From: DASZYT01 sp035545275
Lineage (GTDB): Bacteria > Patescibacteriota > Saccharimonadia > Saccharimonadales > UBA4665
Length of the DNA stretch: 64,000 nt
Assembly: GCA_035545275.1 (NCBI GenBank)
Contig: DASZYT010000004.1
Coordinates: 62,001 to 126,000, forward strand
Direction of reading: 5' to 3'
The position numbers and the translations under genes are program-made. Positions 33,871 through 42,696 of this stretch are shown here, piece after piece (within the stretch, counting starts at the first letter, position 1; each line of letters starts with the position of its first letter). The notes under the pieces were generated by a model. That model ran no database searches. It had not been told where the DNA came from and saw only the letters and a program-made list of their open reading frames with translations.

Positions 33871-35922
33871 CTAGTCTACACGCGGGTCTTGGGTCAGCAG
33901 ACGTGCCCGCATCTCTTGGAAACGGCGCTGCTGCTCAGCAGCAATTTCATCGGCCGTCTTGGTATGCCCATTGCTGGACGTCTTCACTTCGCCCTTGGCA
34001 CCCACCACGTTCACTACAGGGATGACGATGGGGCTGCGCTGGGTCTGCTCAAACAAATAGTGCGTAACGTGATCTTTGAGTTCGGCCTTGAAGCGGTCTA
34101 GATCAACCCGCTTGAAGCGCTGCTGCACTGCCCGCTTGAGCTCGTTGCGGAGCCCGTTCATGACTTCCTCGTTTTCGCGCATGTAAATGAAGCCTCGCGA
34201 AATGATGTCGGGGCTGGTCATGAGGCTGCCCGACTTTTTGTCGATGGTAAGCACCACGGCCACCAAGCCCTCTTGGGCCAGCAGCACGCGGTCTTTGACT
34301 ACTACGTTGTTCACAATAGCGCCGGTTTCATCTACCAGGATGGTGCCGTGCGGCACTTCGCCCACGACCTCCATGCTATCGGGTGTGAATGCTACCACTT
34401 GCCCGTTGTCGACGTTTACGGTGTTCTTGCGTGGGATGCCCTGGCGCACCGCTTCTTCGATGTGATGCCACTTAGAGCGGAAAGAGCCGTAGATGGGCAT
34501 AAAGAATTTCGGCTGAGTCATTTGCATCATTTCGCCGTATTCCTCCAGGCTGGCGTGACCAGATACGTGCAGCGGTCCACAGCCGTCCACCTCTGTGTGG
34601 TCGGCACGGAAAACGTGCACGCCAATCTTCATGAGGTTGTCCACCATATCGCCAATGAGCTTGTCGTTGCCGGTTTCCGGAATAGGCGTACCAGACAAAA
34701 TGACGGTATCCTGCGCCTTGAGCTTCACGTGCTTGTGGTCACCGCTAGCCATGCGCTGCAAGGCCGAGCTGGGCTCGCCCTGTACCCCGGTAGAGATGAC
34801 TACCAACTCTTCGTCTTTTAAGTTTGACACGCTGGCAATCGGTACGAAGGTGCCTTTGGGGATACGAATCATGCCGTATTTTACGGCCACTTCCAGAGTG
34901 CTCATCATGCTGCGGCCATCCATGGCAATCTTGCGCCCGTGGTGCGCCGCTGCGTTCACCAGCATCTGGATACGGTTGATGTTACTCGAGAACATCGCCA
35001 CAAACACACGGCCAGGGGCCCGTTCCAATAGGTCAATGAAGGTCGGCTCGATGATGCTTTCGCTGGGTGTACGACCCGGGCGCTCAGAGGTAGTGCTATC
35101 GCTCATCAGCACCAGCACGCCTTCTCGGCCCAATTCCTTCAGTCGCTCGGTATCGCTGCGCTCGTGGTCGAGCGGGCTCGGGTCCAAGCGAAAGTCGCCG
35201 GTGTTGATTATGCGCCCTACCGGCGTGTCCAGCACAATGCAGGTACTGCCCGGAATGGAGTGCGTGATGCGCACAAATTCCACAAAAAATGATCCAACTT
35301 TGAGCCGTTCATGCGTTTCCTCGTTCATGGTAACGGTCTTGAGTTCAAAGCCGTCGGGCATAGGCAGACCAAAGTTTTCAAACTGCTTTTCGACCATACC
35401 GATGGTGAACCGGCTGCCGTAAATAGGTGCCGGAAACTGTGGCACAATGTGCGGCAAGCCGCCGATGTGGTCAAGGTGGCCGTGAGTAATGAGGTAGCCG
35501 CGCAATTTGTGTTTAATTTGTTCTAGGTACGTTGTGTCAGCAATGCCGTAGTTGATGCCCGGCAAGTCTACGCCCAGGTCGTTACCGCAGTCCATGACAA
35601 CAGCGTCGTCTTTGTATTCCACGACCAGCATGTTTTTGGAACCACCGCCGTCCATACCGCCCAAACCGATAATTTTCAGTCGCGGCTGGTCGTCGATGAC
35701 GTTGGCGCGTTGTGGCTTACCCTGCGGCACGTTGGCCGCAGCGTACTGGCTGGCCACCCTTTGGGCGTCCATCTGCGAGCGCTTTTGGGCACGTACGGCC
35801 TGGCCGCGTGATACTTTGAGATTGGCGCCCAAACCTTGGTCTTGGCGACCACGGTTGCCGCCATTGCGGTTGCCGTTATTTCTGGGTGGGCGGCCTTGGT
35901 TGTTATGTTTCTTTTCTTCCAT
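33871..35922 (-). CDS. rnj: Ribonuclease J
   Basis: A 683-residue protein. A ~95-residue Asn/Gly/Arg-rich N-terminal extension leads to a beta-CASP metallo-beta-lactamase with THGHLDHIGGLPHI (~165) and the beta-CASP motifs around 280-480, then the RNase J C-terminal domain (~540-650). RNase J has 5'-3' exo- and endonuclease activity on RNA. Family length is usually ~555, so the disordered basic N-terminal extension is notable; it could bind RNA. It has a Shine-Dalgarno (AAAAGGAGA). It lies near pnp, giving both main RNA-decay enzymes in one region. Confidence 0.93.
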   Translation of the reverse strand: MEEKKHNNQGRPPRNNGNRNGGNRGRQDQGLGANLKVSRGQAVRAQKRSQMDAQRVASQYAAANVPQGKPQRANVIDDQPRLKIIGLGGMDGGGSKNMLVVEYKDDAVVMDCGNDLGVDLPGINYGIADTTYLEQIKHKLRGYLITHGHLDHIGGLPHIVPQFPAPIYGSRFTIGMVEKQFENFGLPMPDGFELKTVTMNEETHERLKVGSFFVEFVRITHSIPGSTCIVLDTPVGRIINTGDFRLDPSPLDHERSDTERLKELGREGVLVLMSDSTTSERPGRTPSESIIEPTFIDLLERAPGRVFVAMFSSNINRIQMLVNAAAHHGRKIAMDGRSMMSTLEVAVKYGMIRIPKGTFVPIASVSNLKDEELVVISTGVQGEPSSALQRMASGDHKHVKLKAQDTVILSGTPIPETGNDKLIGDMVDNLMKIGVHVFRADHTEVDGCGPLHVSGHASLEEYGEMMQMTQPKFFMPIYGSFRSKWHHIEEAVRQGIPRKNTVNVDNGQVVAFTPDSMEVVGEVPHGTILVDETGAIVNNVVVKDRVLLAQEGLVAVVLTIDKKSGSLMTSPDIISRGFIYMRENEEVMNGLRNELKRAVQQRFKRVDLDRFKAELKDHVTHYLFEQTQRSPIVIPVVNVVGAKGEVKTSSNGHTKTADEIAAEQQRRFQEMRARLLTQDPRVD

Positions 35923-35942
35923 GTATATTCTCCTTTTCGAGT

Positions 35943-36521
35943 TTAGTTAGAAGATTTAATTTTCTTGATGATTGCTGGGATCAGTGCAAAATCGTCTATC
36001 AGGGTTTGTCTCATTGACCCATTGTAGAGAGCAGCAGCGGGGTGAAATAAAGGTAGATATACTCTCCCTTTATAGCGCTTCGGCTGGCCATGAACCTGGC
36101 TAATTTGCAGATCCGGCAGGAAGCAATTGAGGCTGTGGCGCCCAAGGGTCACCACGAGCGTAGGCTCAATTATATCCAGCTGGGCCTGTAAATACGGTAA
36201 GAAATCCTCTTTTTCTTCGGGCAATGGGTCGCGATTGTTCGGCGGCCGGTATTTGACGATGTTGGTGATGTAAATGTCTTTCCTCTCCAGTCCTATCATC
36301 TCGAGCATCTCGTTCAAAAATTTGCCGGCAGCCCCCACGAACGGCTTGCCCTGCTCATCCTCGTTCTTGCCCGGCGCTTCGCCGATGAACACAATGTCGC
36401 TGTCCGGGTTTCCGTCGCCGAACACCAACTGCGTGGCCGTTTTAGCGAGGTCTGGGCAGACTTTGTCGTCCAAGATCTTCCGCTGCAAGTCATCGAGTTG
36501 TTGCTGCTTATTTGTGGCCAT
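35943..36521 (-). CDS. Family-4-type uracil-DNA glycosylase lacking Fe-S cysteines
   Basis: A 192-residue protein with family-4 UDG motifs: QLVFGDGNPDSDIVFIGEAPGKNED (GEAPG active site), GKPFVGAAGKFLNEML, YRPPNNRDP, and HPAAALYN near the end. Typical members hold a 4Fe-4S cluster with four cysteines; here only the first remains (VCPDLAKT, Cys22). CxxC becomes CPDL, KCRPP becomes KYRPP, and the fourth position is Phe (EDFLPYL). It removes uracil from DNA. ATG 36521 is preferred to TTG 36539; it overlaps the upstream small gene by 14 nt, so translation is probably coupled. Confidence 0.88.
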   Translation of the reverse strand: MATNKQQQLDDLQRKILDDKVCPDLAKTATQLVFGDGNPDSDIVFIGEAPGKNEDEQGKPFVGAAGKFLNEMLEMIGLERKDIYITNIVKYRPPNNRDPLPEEKEDFLPYLQAQLDIIEPTLVVTLGRHSLNCFLPDLQISQVHGQPKRYKGRVYLPLFHPAAALYNGSMRQTLIDDFALIPAIIKKIKSSN

Positions 36522-36720
36522 GGATAACGTTATTAACAAGTTTTACGATATTTTGTAAACCGCCGACGAGAAAAATCAGTAGCAGCAGATAAAGCCACAA
36601 ATTACCGCTGTCGATGGCAAGGCTCGCGAACACATACGCCAGACCGAGCTCCACAAGCCCGAAAACGGCATAGCCGAAACGGGTCTTGTGAAACTGGTTG
36701 ATCTGCGTAAATGCGTTCAT
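36508..36720 (-). CDS. Small two-helix membrane protein
   Basis: A 70-residue protein with two predicted membrane helices (about 16-36 and 42-58) and a short basic C-terminus (NNVIHGHK). Its ATG follows the pnp stop without a gap and its end overlaps the uracil-DNA glycosylase start, so it is embedded in an pnp-orf-udg unit. No family is recognised. Confidence 0.55.
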   Translation of the reverse strand: MNAFTQINQFHKTRFGYAVFGLVELGLAYVFASLAIDSGNLWLYLLLLIFLVGGLQNIVKLVNNVIHGHK

Positions 36721-38859
36721 CTATTTCTTGTCTTTAAGCTCGCGGGCGGCGGCTTTCATGGAAAGCTGCAACCGTCCTCGGTCGTCGATAGCAACGAGTT
36801 TGACGGTAACTTTGTCACCTTCTTTGACCACGTCGCTGGGTTTGTTGACCCGCTCTTCGGCCATTTCCGATACGTGTACCAGGCCATCTTTGCCTGGCAT
36901 AATCTGCACAAAGGCGCCGAAGTCCATCACGCTCACCACCGGCTTGTCGACGTAAATCCTGCCCACTTCCGGTTCCTCGACGATGCTGGCAATCCACTGG
37001 CGGGCCGCGTCGATGCTCTTTTTGTCAGGGCTCGCGATCATGATGGTGCCGTCGTCCTTGATGTCGATTTCGGCACCGGTTTCGCCGGTAATCTTCTGGA
37101 TGGTCTCACCACCCTTGCCGATGACTTCACGGATCTTGTCCGGGTTGATCGTCATGGTTTCGACACGCGGTGCGTACGGGCTGAGTTCCTTGCGAGGTGC
37201 TGGAATGACTGTGAGCATATGCGCCAGAATCTCGGCGCGACCCTCTTTGCCCTGCAACAGCGCCTGCTTCAGCACGTCCACCGGCAAACCGTGCACCTTC
37301 ATGTCCATCTGGAGCGCGGTAATACCTTCGGTTGTACCTGTTACCTTAAAGTCCATATCGCCTGCAAAATCTTCAGCGTCGGCGATGTCACTTAAAATGT
37401 ACGGCTTATCGCCCTCGAGCATCAGGCCCATGGCGATACCGCTCACCGGCCGCTTCAGCGGCACGCCGGCGTCCATCAGCGCCATACAGCTGCTGCAAGT
37501 CGCCGCCATGCTGGTCGAGCCGTTCTGGCTCATAATTTCGGTGACAGAGCGGATGGCGTACGGAAACTCGTTTTCATCCGGCAGTACAGCGGTCAGGGCG
37601 CGCTCTGCCAAGTAGCCGTGGCCAATTTCACGGCGGCCCGGGCTGCCTAAGCGGCGCACTTCGCCGACGGTCCAGCCGGGCGCGTTGTAGTGGTGCATGT
37701 AGCGACGCTCGCCCTCATGCTCCATGGTGTCGACCAGCTGGGCGTAGCTGAGCGGGGCCAAGGTAACGATGTTCATGCCTTGCGTCACACCGCGGGTAAA
37801 CAGGGCTGAGCCATGGGCGCGCGGCAAAAAGCCGACTTCGCTGGACAGCGGGCGGATTTCGGTGAGCTGGCGGCCGTCCGGGCGCAGCTGGTGCTCCACG
37901 ATGCCCTTGCGCACATCCTTGTGCACGGCCATCTGGAAGGCTTCGTCGTATTCGTTCTTGACCGCGTCAAAGTCTACGCCGAGCTTCTCGGCAAAATGCT
38001 CGTGCATCTGCTCGCGCAGCACGCTGATCATCTCGTTACGTTCCGGGTACGGCTTGCGAATTGCTTCGCCGAGTTTACCCTCGACCCACTTGTCGACGAG
38101 TTTCTGAATTTCTTCATTGGGCAGGTCCAGCTCATACTCTTGCTTTTCTACCCCGACCTTCTTGACCAGCTCCTGCTGGAGCTTGATGGCCGGCTGGATG
38201 GCGTCGTGGGCGTATTGCAGGGCTTCGGCGATGGTTTCTTCAGACACTTCCTTGGCGCCGGCTTCGACCATCATGATGGCGTCGGCAGTGCCGGCCACAA
38301 CGAGGTCGAGTTCGCCGTTGTCGAGCTCCTCACGGGAGAGAAATGCGGTTGGTTTGCCGTCCTTGAGGCCCACGCGTACGCCGGCCACTGGGCCGTCGAA
38401 CGGCGCACCGGTGAGCATGAAGGCGGCGCTGGTGGCAATCATGGCGATGGCGTCCGGCCGGAAGTTGGGGTCGGTGCTGAGTACCGTCGCGATGCCCTGG
38501 GCCTCGTTGCGGTAGCCTTTGGGCCACAGCGGGCGGATTGGGCGGTCGATGAGCCGGCCAATCAGCACGGCTTCGTCAGATGGGCGACCTTCGCGCTTGA
38601 TGAAGCGGCTGCCGGATATTTTGCCAGCGGCGTAGAACTTCTCTTCGTAATCGATGGACAGCGGGAAATAGTCCATGCCCTGCACTTTGTTCGGGCTCAC
38701 CATGGCAGTGCCTAGCACCACCGTGTCGCCGTAGCGCGCGAGTACGCTCGCCGATGTGCGAAAACCGACGCGGTTCACTTCCAAGCTCAACGGTTTGCCG
38801 CAGAACTCTGTCTCTACTTTTATGATTTTCTTGCCGTATGGGTTGATGATGTCTCCCAT
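36721..38859 (-). CDS. pnp: Polyribonucleotide nucleotidyltransferase (PNPase)
   Basis: A 712-residue protein of standard length: RNase PH domain 1 (~10-140), helical linker, RNase PH domain 2 (~320-540, with [15 protein letters not shown] near 490), KH (~560-620, [16 protein letters not shown]) and S1 (~625-700). It degrades RNA 3'-5' with phosphate and can add tails. AAAGGAA precedes the ATG. It follows rpsO with a 283-bp structured gap, the classic rpsO-pnp arrangement. Confidence 0.96.
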   Translation of the reverse strand: MGDIINPYGKKIIKVETEFCGKPLSLEVNRVGFRTSASVLARYGDTVVLGTAMVSPNKVQGMDYFPLSIDYEEKFYAAGKISGSRFIKREGRPSDEAVLIGRLIDRPIRPLWPKGYRNEAQGIATVLSTDPNFRPDAIAMIATSAAFMLTGAPFDGPVAGVRVGLKDGKPTAFLSREELDNGELDLVVAGTADAIMMVEAGAKEVSEETIAEALQYAHDAIQPAIKLQQELVKKVGVEKQEYELDLPNEEIQKLVDKWVEGKLGEAIRKPYPERNEMISVLREQMHEHFAEKLGVDFDAVKNEYDEAFQMAVHKDVRKGIVEHQLRPDGRQLTEIRPLSSEVGFLPRAHGSALFTRGVTQGMNIVTLAPLSYAQLVDTMEHEGERRYMHHYNAPGWTVGEVRRLGSPGRREIGHGYLAERALTAVLPDENEFPYAIRSVTEIMSQNGSTSMAATCSSCMALMDAGVPLKRPVSGIAMGLMLEGDKPYILSDIADAEDFAGDMDFKVTGTTEGITALQMDMKVHGLPVDVLKQALLQGKEGRAEILAHMLTVIPAPRKELSPYAPRVETMTINPDKIREVIGKGGETIQKITGETGAEIDIKDDGTIMIASPDKKSIDAARQWIASIVEEPEVGRIYVDKPVVSVMDFGAFVQIMPGKDGLVHVSEMAEERVNKPSDVVKEGDKVTVKLVAIDDRGRLQLSMKAAARELKDKK

Positions 38860-38984
38860 GGGTTCCTTTCACAGAAATTGCAAGCGGGGTGCAAATATAC
38901 AGCCCCTTGTGCCTGAACGCGAGCGTATATCTGTGGCTCCGCCGGCAATTTCCTACTGGTTAGGTTAATGTGCACAAGTTTTTA

Positions 38985-39001
38985 GCCTCGATATTCGAGG
39001 C
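38985..39001. other. Perfect 7-bp hairpin in the rpsO-pnp gap
   Basis: GCCTCGA (38985-38991), loop TAT, TCGAGGC (38995-39001). No T-tract follows in the minus direction, so it is not a classical terminator for rpsO. Confidence 0.5.
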
Positions 39002-39019
39002 CAATGACCTATACGCAAG

Positions 39020-39141
39020 AGATTTTTTCAGAAATAGTGCAGTTTGCGATGCAAATCGAAGCCCGTAAACGAGTCGTACTAGACGGTACGGTGAGTGCGG
39101 ACTGGAAATTTGCGCGCAAACTGTGCATTTTTGAAAAATCT
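39020..39141 (-). ncRNA. Long hairpin between rpsO and pnp
   Basis: Outer arms 39020-39048 and 39115-39141 pair over about 25 positions with few breaks, including a perfect CAGTTTGCG/CGCAAACTG block. An inner GCAAAT/ATTTGC stem and a loop region with GTCGTACTAGACGGTACGG follow. In the transcript it begins directly after the rpsO stop codon. The loop region shares GGTACGGTGAG and nearby bases with the ssb-rpsR element. In E. coli an RNase III-cut hairpin sits at the same place and controls pnp; a similar role is inferred. Confidence 0.6.
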
Positions 39142-39142
39142 C

Positions 39143-39409
39143 CTAGCGGCGGATGCCGAGTTTTTGGATAAGTTCTAGATATTCCTTGCTATCGTGGTCT
39201 GCGATATAGCGCAGCAAACGGCGGCGCTTGCCAACAGCCTGCAGCAGCCCGCGGCGAGCAGCGTAATCGTGCTTGTTCACCTTGAGGTGCTCGGTGAGCT
39301 CCTTGATTTGCTCGGTCAAAATGCCAACCTGTACAGCCGAGCTGCCGGTGTCATTCTTGCTAGCTTGAAGGTCTTTAATAATCTTGCTCTTCTTCTCTGT
39401 TGAGATCAT
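39143..39409 (-). CDS. rpsO: 30S ribosomal protein S15
   Basis: An 88-residue S15 of normal length (VQVGILTEQIKELTEHLKVNKHDYAARRGLLQAVGKRRRLLRY, split by family motif H-K-D and RRGL). S15 binds 16S rRNA helix 22. AAGGAA precedes the ATG. It heads the rpsO-pnp unit. Confidence 0.96.
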   Translation of the reverse strand: MISTEKKSKIIKDLQASKNDTGSSAVQVGILTEQIKELTEHLKVNKHDYAARRGLLQAVGKRRRLLRYIADHDSKEYLELIQKLGIRR

Positions 39410-39506
39410 GTACTTCCTTGTGCATTAAAGAGATTAATAAGATGGCGTTACCCGCAATTATACCAGAGGCCCACCCCTAAAGCAAGCTAAATGGCGATTC
39501 CGCTCC

Positions 39507-40040
39507 TCACTTTGAAGCGACGCTACCTTGGGGTGTGACAAGCTCGCTTGGAGAAAGGGCTTTGGCGAACCCATTTGGGGAGGCACTATAGACTGCGACA
39601 TTGCCAACATTTCTAGCGATTGCTTCATGCCACAAGTATGTTTCAGGTGCACTTACCATAGATTCTTCAACAATCATTGCGCGTATACCCGGCTTTCCCA
39701 CAAAGTGCCGTAGAAAGGTCGCTATCATAGCTTTGCGTACATCTTCATATTTCCGCGCCTTTTCCGCGAAAGTACGCGCTGGAACCATAAAATTTGAATC
39801 GGGAGACAATGGTATTTGCAGGTCCTCTAACTCCTGAGGGTCTGACGAGGCATAGTCTTGCACCACTGGCGACGCAAGACCTTCCAGCCGCCAGTCTGGC
39901 CTGCTCAGCGAAATGTGCCGCACGACTCTTACGCCACTCCTCCACAAATCCGAATATGGCAATTTATATGCATTTTCAGGAACGCTTCCGGCGTTCAAAA
40001 CTGACCTTGGCACTATGGGATGATGAGAGCTGCGCCCCAT
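39507..40040 (-). CDS. Hypothetical protein
   Basis: A 177-residue protein of unrecognised family (PYSDLWRSGVRVVRHISLSRPDW, ARTFAEKARKYEDVRKAMIATFLRHFVGKPGIRAMIVEES). ATG 40040 is preferred because AAGGAGG lies 9 nt upstream; the frame is open 7 codons further. No signal peptide or membrane helix is seen. Confidence 0.5.
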   Translation of the reverse strand: MGRSSHHPIVPRSVLNAGSVPENAYKLPYSDLWRSGVRVVRHISLSRPDWRLEGLASPVVQDYASSDPQELEDLQIPLSPDSNFMVPARTFAEKARKYEDVRKAMIATFLRHFVGKPGIRAMIVEESMVSAPETYLWHEAIARNVGNVAVYSASPNGFAKALSPSELVTPQGSVASK

Positions 40041-40146
40041 ATTGTCTTGCCTCCTTCTCAAAAGCTAGCTGTGGTGTAGTCGTTGGATACTTTCTATCAC
40101 CACCAAAAGGAACAATTATATCTAAGTAAATAGTACCATAAAATAG

Positions 40147-40839
40147 TCAATCTTGCAATAGTAAGCTGGTCAGCGGTTCCGACGTAACTCGGTCAATAGT
40201 AACCGCGTCGGCAATCCTCAATTCCCCTACCCGGGTGCGGCGGAGGGCGGTCGTGTAGGCACCGGTGCCAAGCGCTTGGCCGATGTCTTCGACGAGGCTG
40301 CGGATGTAGGTGCCGCTGCTGACATCACAGACGAAATGTACGTCCGGGTATTGATACTTCGTCAGCTCGATGCGGTCGATACGTACTGTTCGCGGCTCAA
40401 TCTCGGCAATTTTGCCCTTTCGGGCCAGGTCGTACGCTCGCTGGCCGTTGATTTTGATGGCCGAGTACTGCGGTGGCACCTGCGAGATTTCGCCCCTGAA
40501 CTGCTCCAGAGCCTCTCTGATGGCCTCTTCAGAAGGTACAGTATCGGATACTGCTGTTTTTCCACCCTCTTCATCGCCTGTCGTGCTCGTCTGACCGAGT
40601 CGCGCGACCACCTCATACGTCTTGTCGAGCTTGCTGAATTCGCCCGCCCGGCGAGTGTAATCCTTGCCAATCAGCAGCACCAGCAGGCCCGTCGCCATGG
40701 GGTCTAACGTGCCGGTGTGACCAACTTTTGTGTTCTTTGGCTTCTTGCCCTCCGATGCCGCAACCATTTTGCGCACATAATTTACCACGTCAAACGACGT
40801 CCAACCATGCGGTTTATCTACCAGTAATATCCCGTTCAC
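40147..40839 (-). CDS. truB: tRNA pseudouridine(55) synthase TruB
   Basis: A 230-residue protein with the TruB catalytic motif GHTGTLDPMATGLL (Asp nucleophile), DKTYEVVARLG, and VPPQYSAIKINGQRAYDLARKG. It makes pseudouridine in the T-loop of tRNAs. It is shorter than many TruB proteins because the C-terminal PUA region is mostly absent. The GTG start lies 8 nt after a TACAAT, suggesting leaderless transcription from within the end of the upstream gene as well as read-through. Confidence 0.93.
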   Translation of the reverse strand: MNGILLVDKPHGWTSFDVVNYVRKMVAASEGKKPKNTKVGHTGTLDPMATGLLVLLIGKDYTRRAGEFSKLDKTYEVVARLGQTSTTGDEEGGKTAVSDTVPSEEAIREALEQFRGEISQVPPQYSAIKINGQRAYDLARKGKIAEIEPRTVRIDRIELTKYQYPDVHFVCDVSSGTYIRSLVEDIGQALGTGAYTTALRRTRVGELRIADAVTIDRVTSEPLTSLLLQD

Positions 40840-40847
40840 TAATGTCT

Positions 40848-40853
40848 ATTGTA
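40848..40853 (-). promoter_or_regulatory. -10 TACAAT before truB
   Basis: Minus-strand TACAAT overlaps the intergenic gap after the DHH-like gene and ends 8 nt before the truB GTG. No TG extension. Confidence 0.35.
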
Positions 40854-40855
40854 AC

Positions 40856-42631
40856 TTACTGCTGGGTTGGACCGTTCGGGCCGGAAAACGGCATGAAAGG
40901 TGGCGGGTTCGGTGGCGGTCCGTTGGGGTTTGTGGAGGGGCTGGGCATAGGAGGGGGCGTAAAGCTCGTGGGCGGCGTGGGCATATCGAGTGGCTTATTG
41001 GCCGGAGAAATATCTTCGCCTGGTGCTGGCTCGTGCACCTCTGCTGCCGGTGGCTGATTGAGGGGCTCTGGCGCGGCCGGATGGAAATTGCCCTCATCAT
41101 CTATGTGTACCTCTTGGGGAGGCGCAGCGGGTGCAGGTAAATCACCGTCTTGATGCTGGATCTCTTCGCCCAGCGGCAAGGCGTTGAGCGCTTCGATGGG
41201 ATGCTGTGGTACATCGGTATCCGGCGCACTGTTGAGCGCTTGGGCCACTGCGTCCCGAGCAGAATCAAGGTGAGTAGTCTCGGTATCGGCATGTGGGCTA
41301 TGTACCGACTGTTCGATATCAATCAGGGTTTGTTCGTTGTCGTCGCCTTTCGCTTCTTTTGCTTCGTCAGGAGGGGCTTCAGCTGCCTTGTCCTGCGGTA
41401 GTGTAGAATCAGGCTTCGGGGATGGCGTAAGGGGTTGTACCGGTTCGGTACTGGGAGCTCGTGGAGACGCCTGAGCGGATGCGTTATCGTCGTGCTCGTG
41501 AGTCAGAAGCGGCTGCTCTACCTCTGGTAAGCTGAGCGGATCGATGGCCGGGTCGAGACCTTCCGGTGTCGTATTGGCCGTGAGCGTACCACCCAAGCTA
41601 GGCGGTTGCATGGTTAACGGCCGCGATGAAGAGGCGGTGTCATTCGCCGCATCTGCGGGCGGCTCCTGGGACGCGGGTTCGTTAATTTTACGAAGTAGCG
41701 CGTCGATGTCATCCTCCGGTTCGGCCGGGCTATCTGTGGGCGGTGCGGGTTGATCGGCGGGTGGTGATTGATTATGCGCGATTTCGAGTGTGCCGTCATC
41801 AGACTTGGGCGGTGTAGACGCCGGTGGTTTTGCGCCCTCAGGAGACTGATTGTCATCGGGCTTGTTTTGGGGCTCCGCGTCTTGCTTGAGCTGACTCTGT
41901 AGCTCCGTGGCCACCAATTGCTGGTTGGCACCGGCCGCCATAAGCTCACCACTGACTTTCATGGTTTCGGCAGATGTCTTTTCGTTACTAAAACGGTTGG
42001 TTTCGGCTACGATGCCTGTAAGTAGTGCCGTGGCAATCTGGCTATCCAGCAAGTCTTTGCCTAGCTCACCACCAAGTTCTTCGATCATTTCCGACAGGCT
42101 GCTGGCGGAAGGCTTGTGCCAGTTGATGGTACCTAGACCGCCGTCAGGAGTAATATTCACCGTTGTCACGACTGCGTCGTGCAAGATGCGGCCGTGCGAA
42201 GTAATGGCTTGGTCGAGGTCGCGCTGCTCGTGTACGCCCAGCGCTACCACCACGTCCACATTGAAGTCGCCCTGGCTGAATTCCAAATCGTCCTGCGATA
42301 TCGAGGTGCGGTATGGGGTGATGAATATTTTCACCACTTTGTCTTCGACCTTGTAGCGCAGCTTGTCGGCCTTGGCTTTGTCGAGCGCGATGATAAAATC
42401 GCGCAAACTGTCGGTGTTTTGCTCGAGTGTTTCCTCGGGCTTCAAAAACTCAATGGTCGACGGCACGTTGCCGCTGAAGACAGCCGTGGCGTGCTTGTCG
42501 AGCTTGTTGAGTAAAATGGTCAGGCCGATGCAGGCCGCCAACTGGTCTACCGACGGGTTGTTGCTAACCGTCACCAAGATGTTGTTGGCGCCCTTGAGCT
42601 TCTCGACTAACTGGCTTCTTTGCTCGTCCAT
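40856..42631 (-). CDS. Degenerate DHH/NrnA-like protein with long disordered tail
   Basis: A 591-residue protein. Residues 1-245 follow the NrnA/DHH phosphoesterase fold: NNILVTVSNNPSVDQLAACIGL, then ALLTGIVAETNRFSNEKTS. The metal motifs are lost: HxNPDGD is SNNPSVD, the DHH triad position reads LHDAVV, and GIxADT is GIVAET. The remaining ~345 residues are Pro/Glu/Asp/Ser-rich and should be disordered. NrnA normally removes short oligonucleotides and sits between rbfA and truB; the position before truB fits that origin. A binding or scaffold role is inferred. Confidence 0.75.
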   Translation of the reverse strand: MDEQRSQLVEKLKGANNILVTVSNNPSVDQLAACIGLTILLNKLDKHATAVFSGNVPSTIEFLKPEETLEQNTDSLRDFIIALDKAKADKLRYKVEDKVVKIFITPYRTSISQDDLEFSQGDFNVDVVVALGVHEQRDLDQAITSHGRILHDAVVTTVNITPDGGLGTINWHKPSASSLSEMIEELGGELGKDLLDSQIATALLTGIVAETNRFSNEKTSAETMKVSGELMAAGANQQLVATELQSQLKQDAEPQNKPDDNQSPEGAKPPASTPPKSDDGTLEIAHNQSPPADQPAPPTDSPAEPEDDIDALLRKINEPASQEPPADAANDTASSSRPLTMQPPSLGGTLTANTTPEGLDPAIDPLSLPEVEQPLLTHEHDDNASAQASPRAPSTEPVQPLTPSPKPDSTLPQDKAAEAPPDEAKEAKGDDNEQTLIDIEQSVHSPHADTETTHLDSARDAVAQALNSAPDTDVPQHPIEALNALPLGEEIQHQDGDLPAPAAPPQEVHIDDEGNFHPAAPEPLNQPPAAEVHEPAPGEDISPANKPLDMPTPPTSFTPPPMPSPSTNPNGPPPNPPPFMPFSGPNGPTQQ

Positions 42632-42637
42632 GTTTTT

Positions 42638-42643
42638 ATTTTA
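42638..42643 (-). promoter_or_regulatory. -10 TAAAAT, leaderless geometry
   Basis: Minus-strand TAAAAT ends 6 nt before ATG 42631; no Shine-Dalgarno. Confidence 0.4.
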
Positions 42644-42696
42644 TCTTCTTTAGCCCAAGCGTACCATATCCGCTCATGCTTGTCGAGGTTAGAGGA

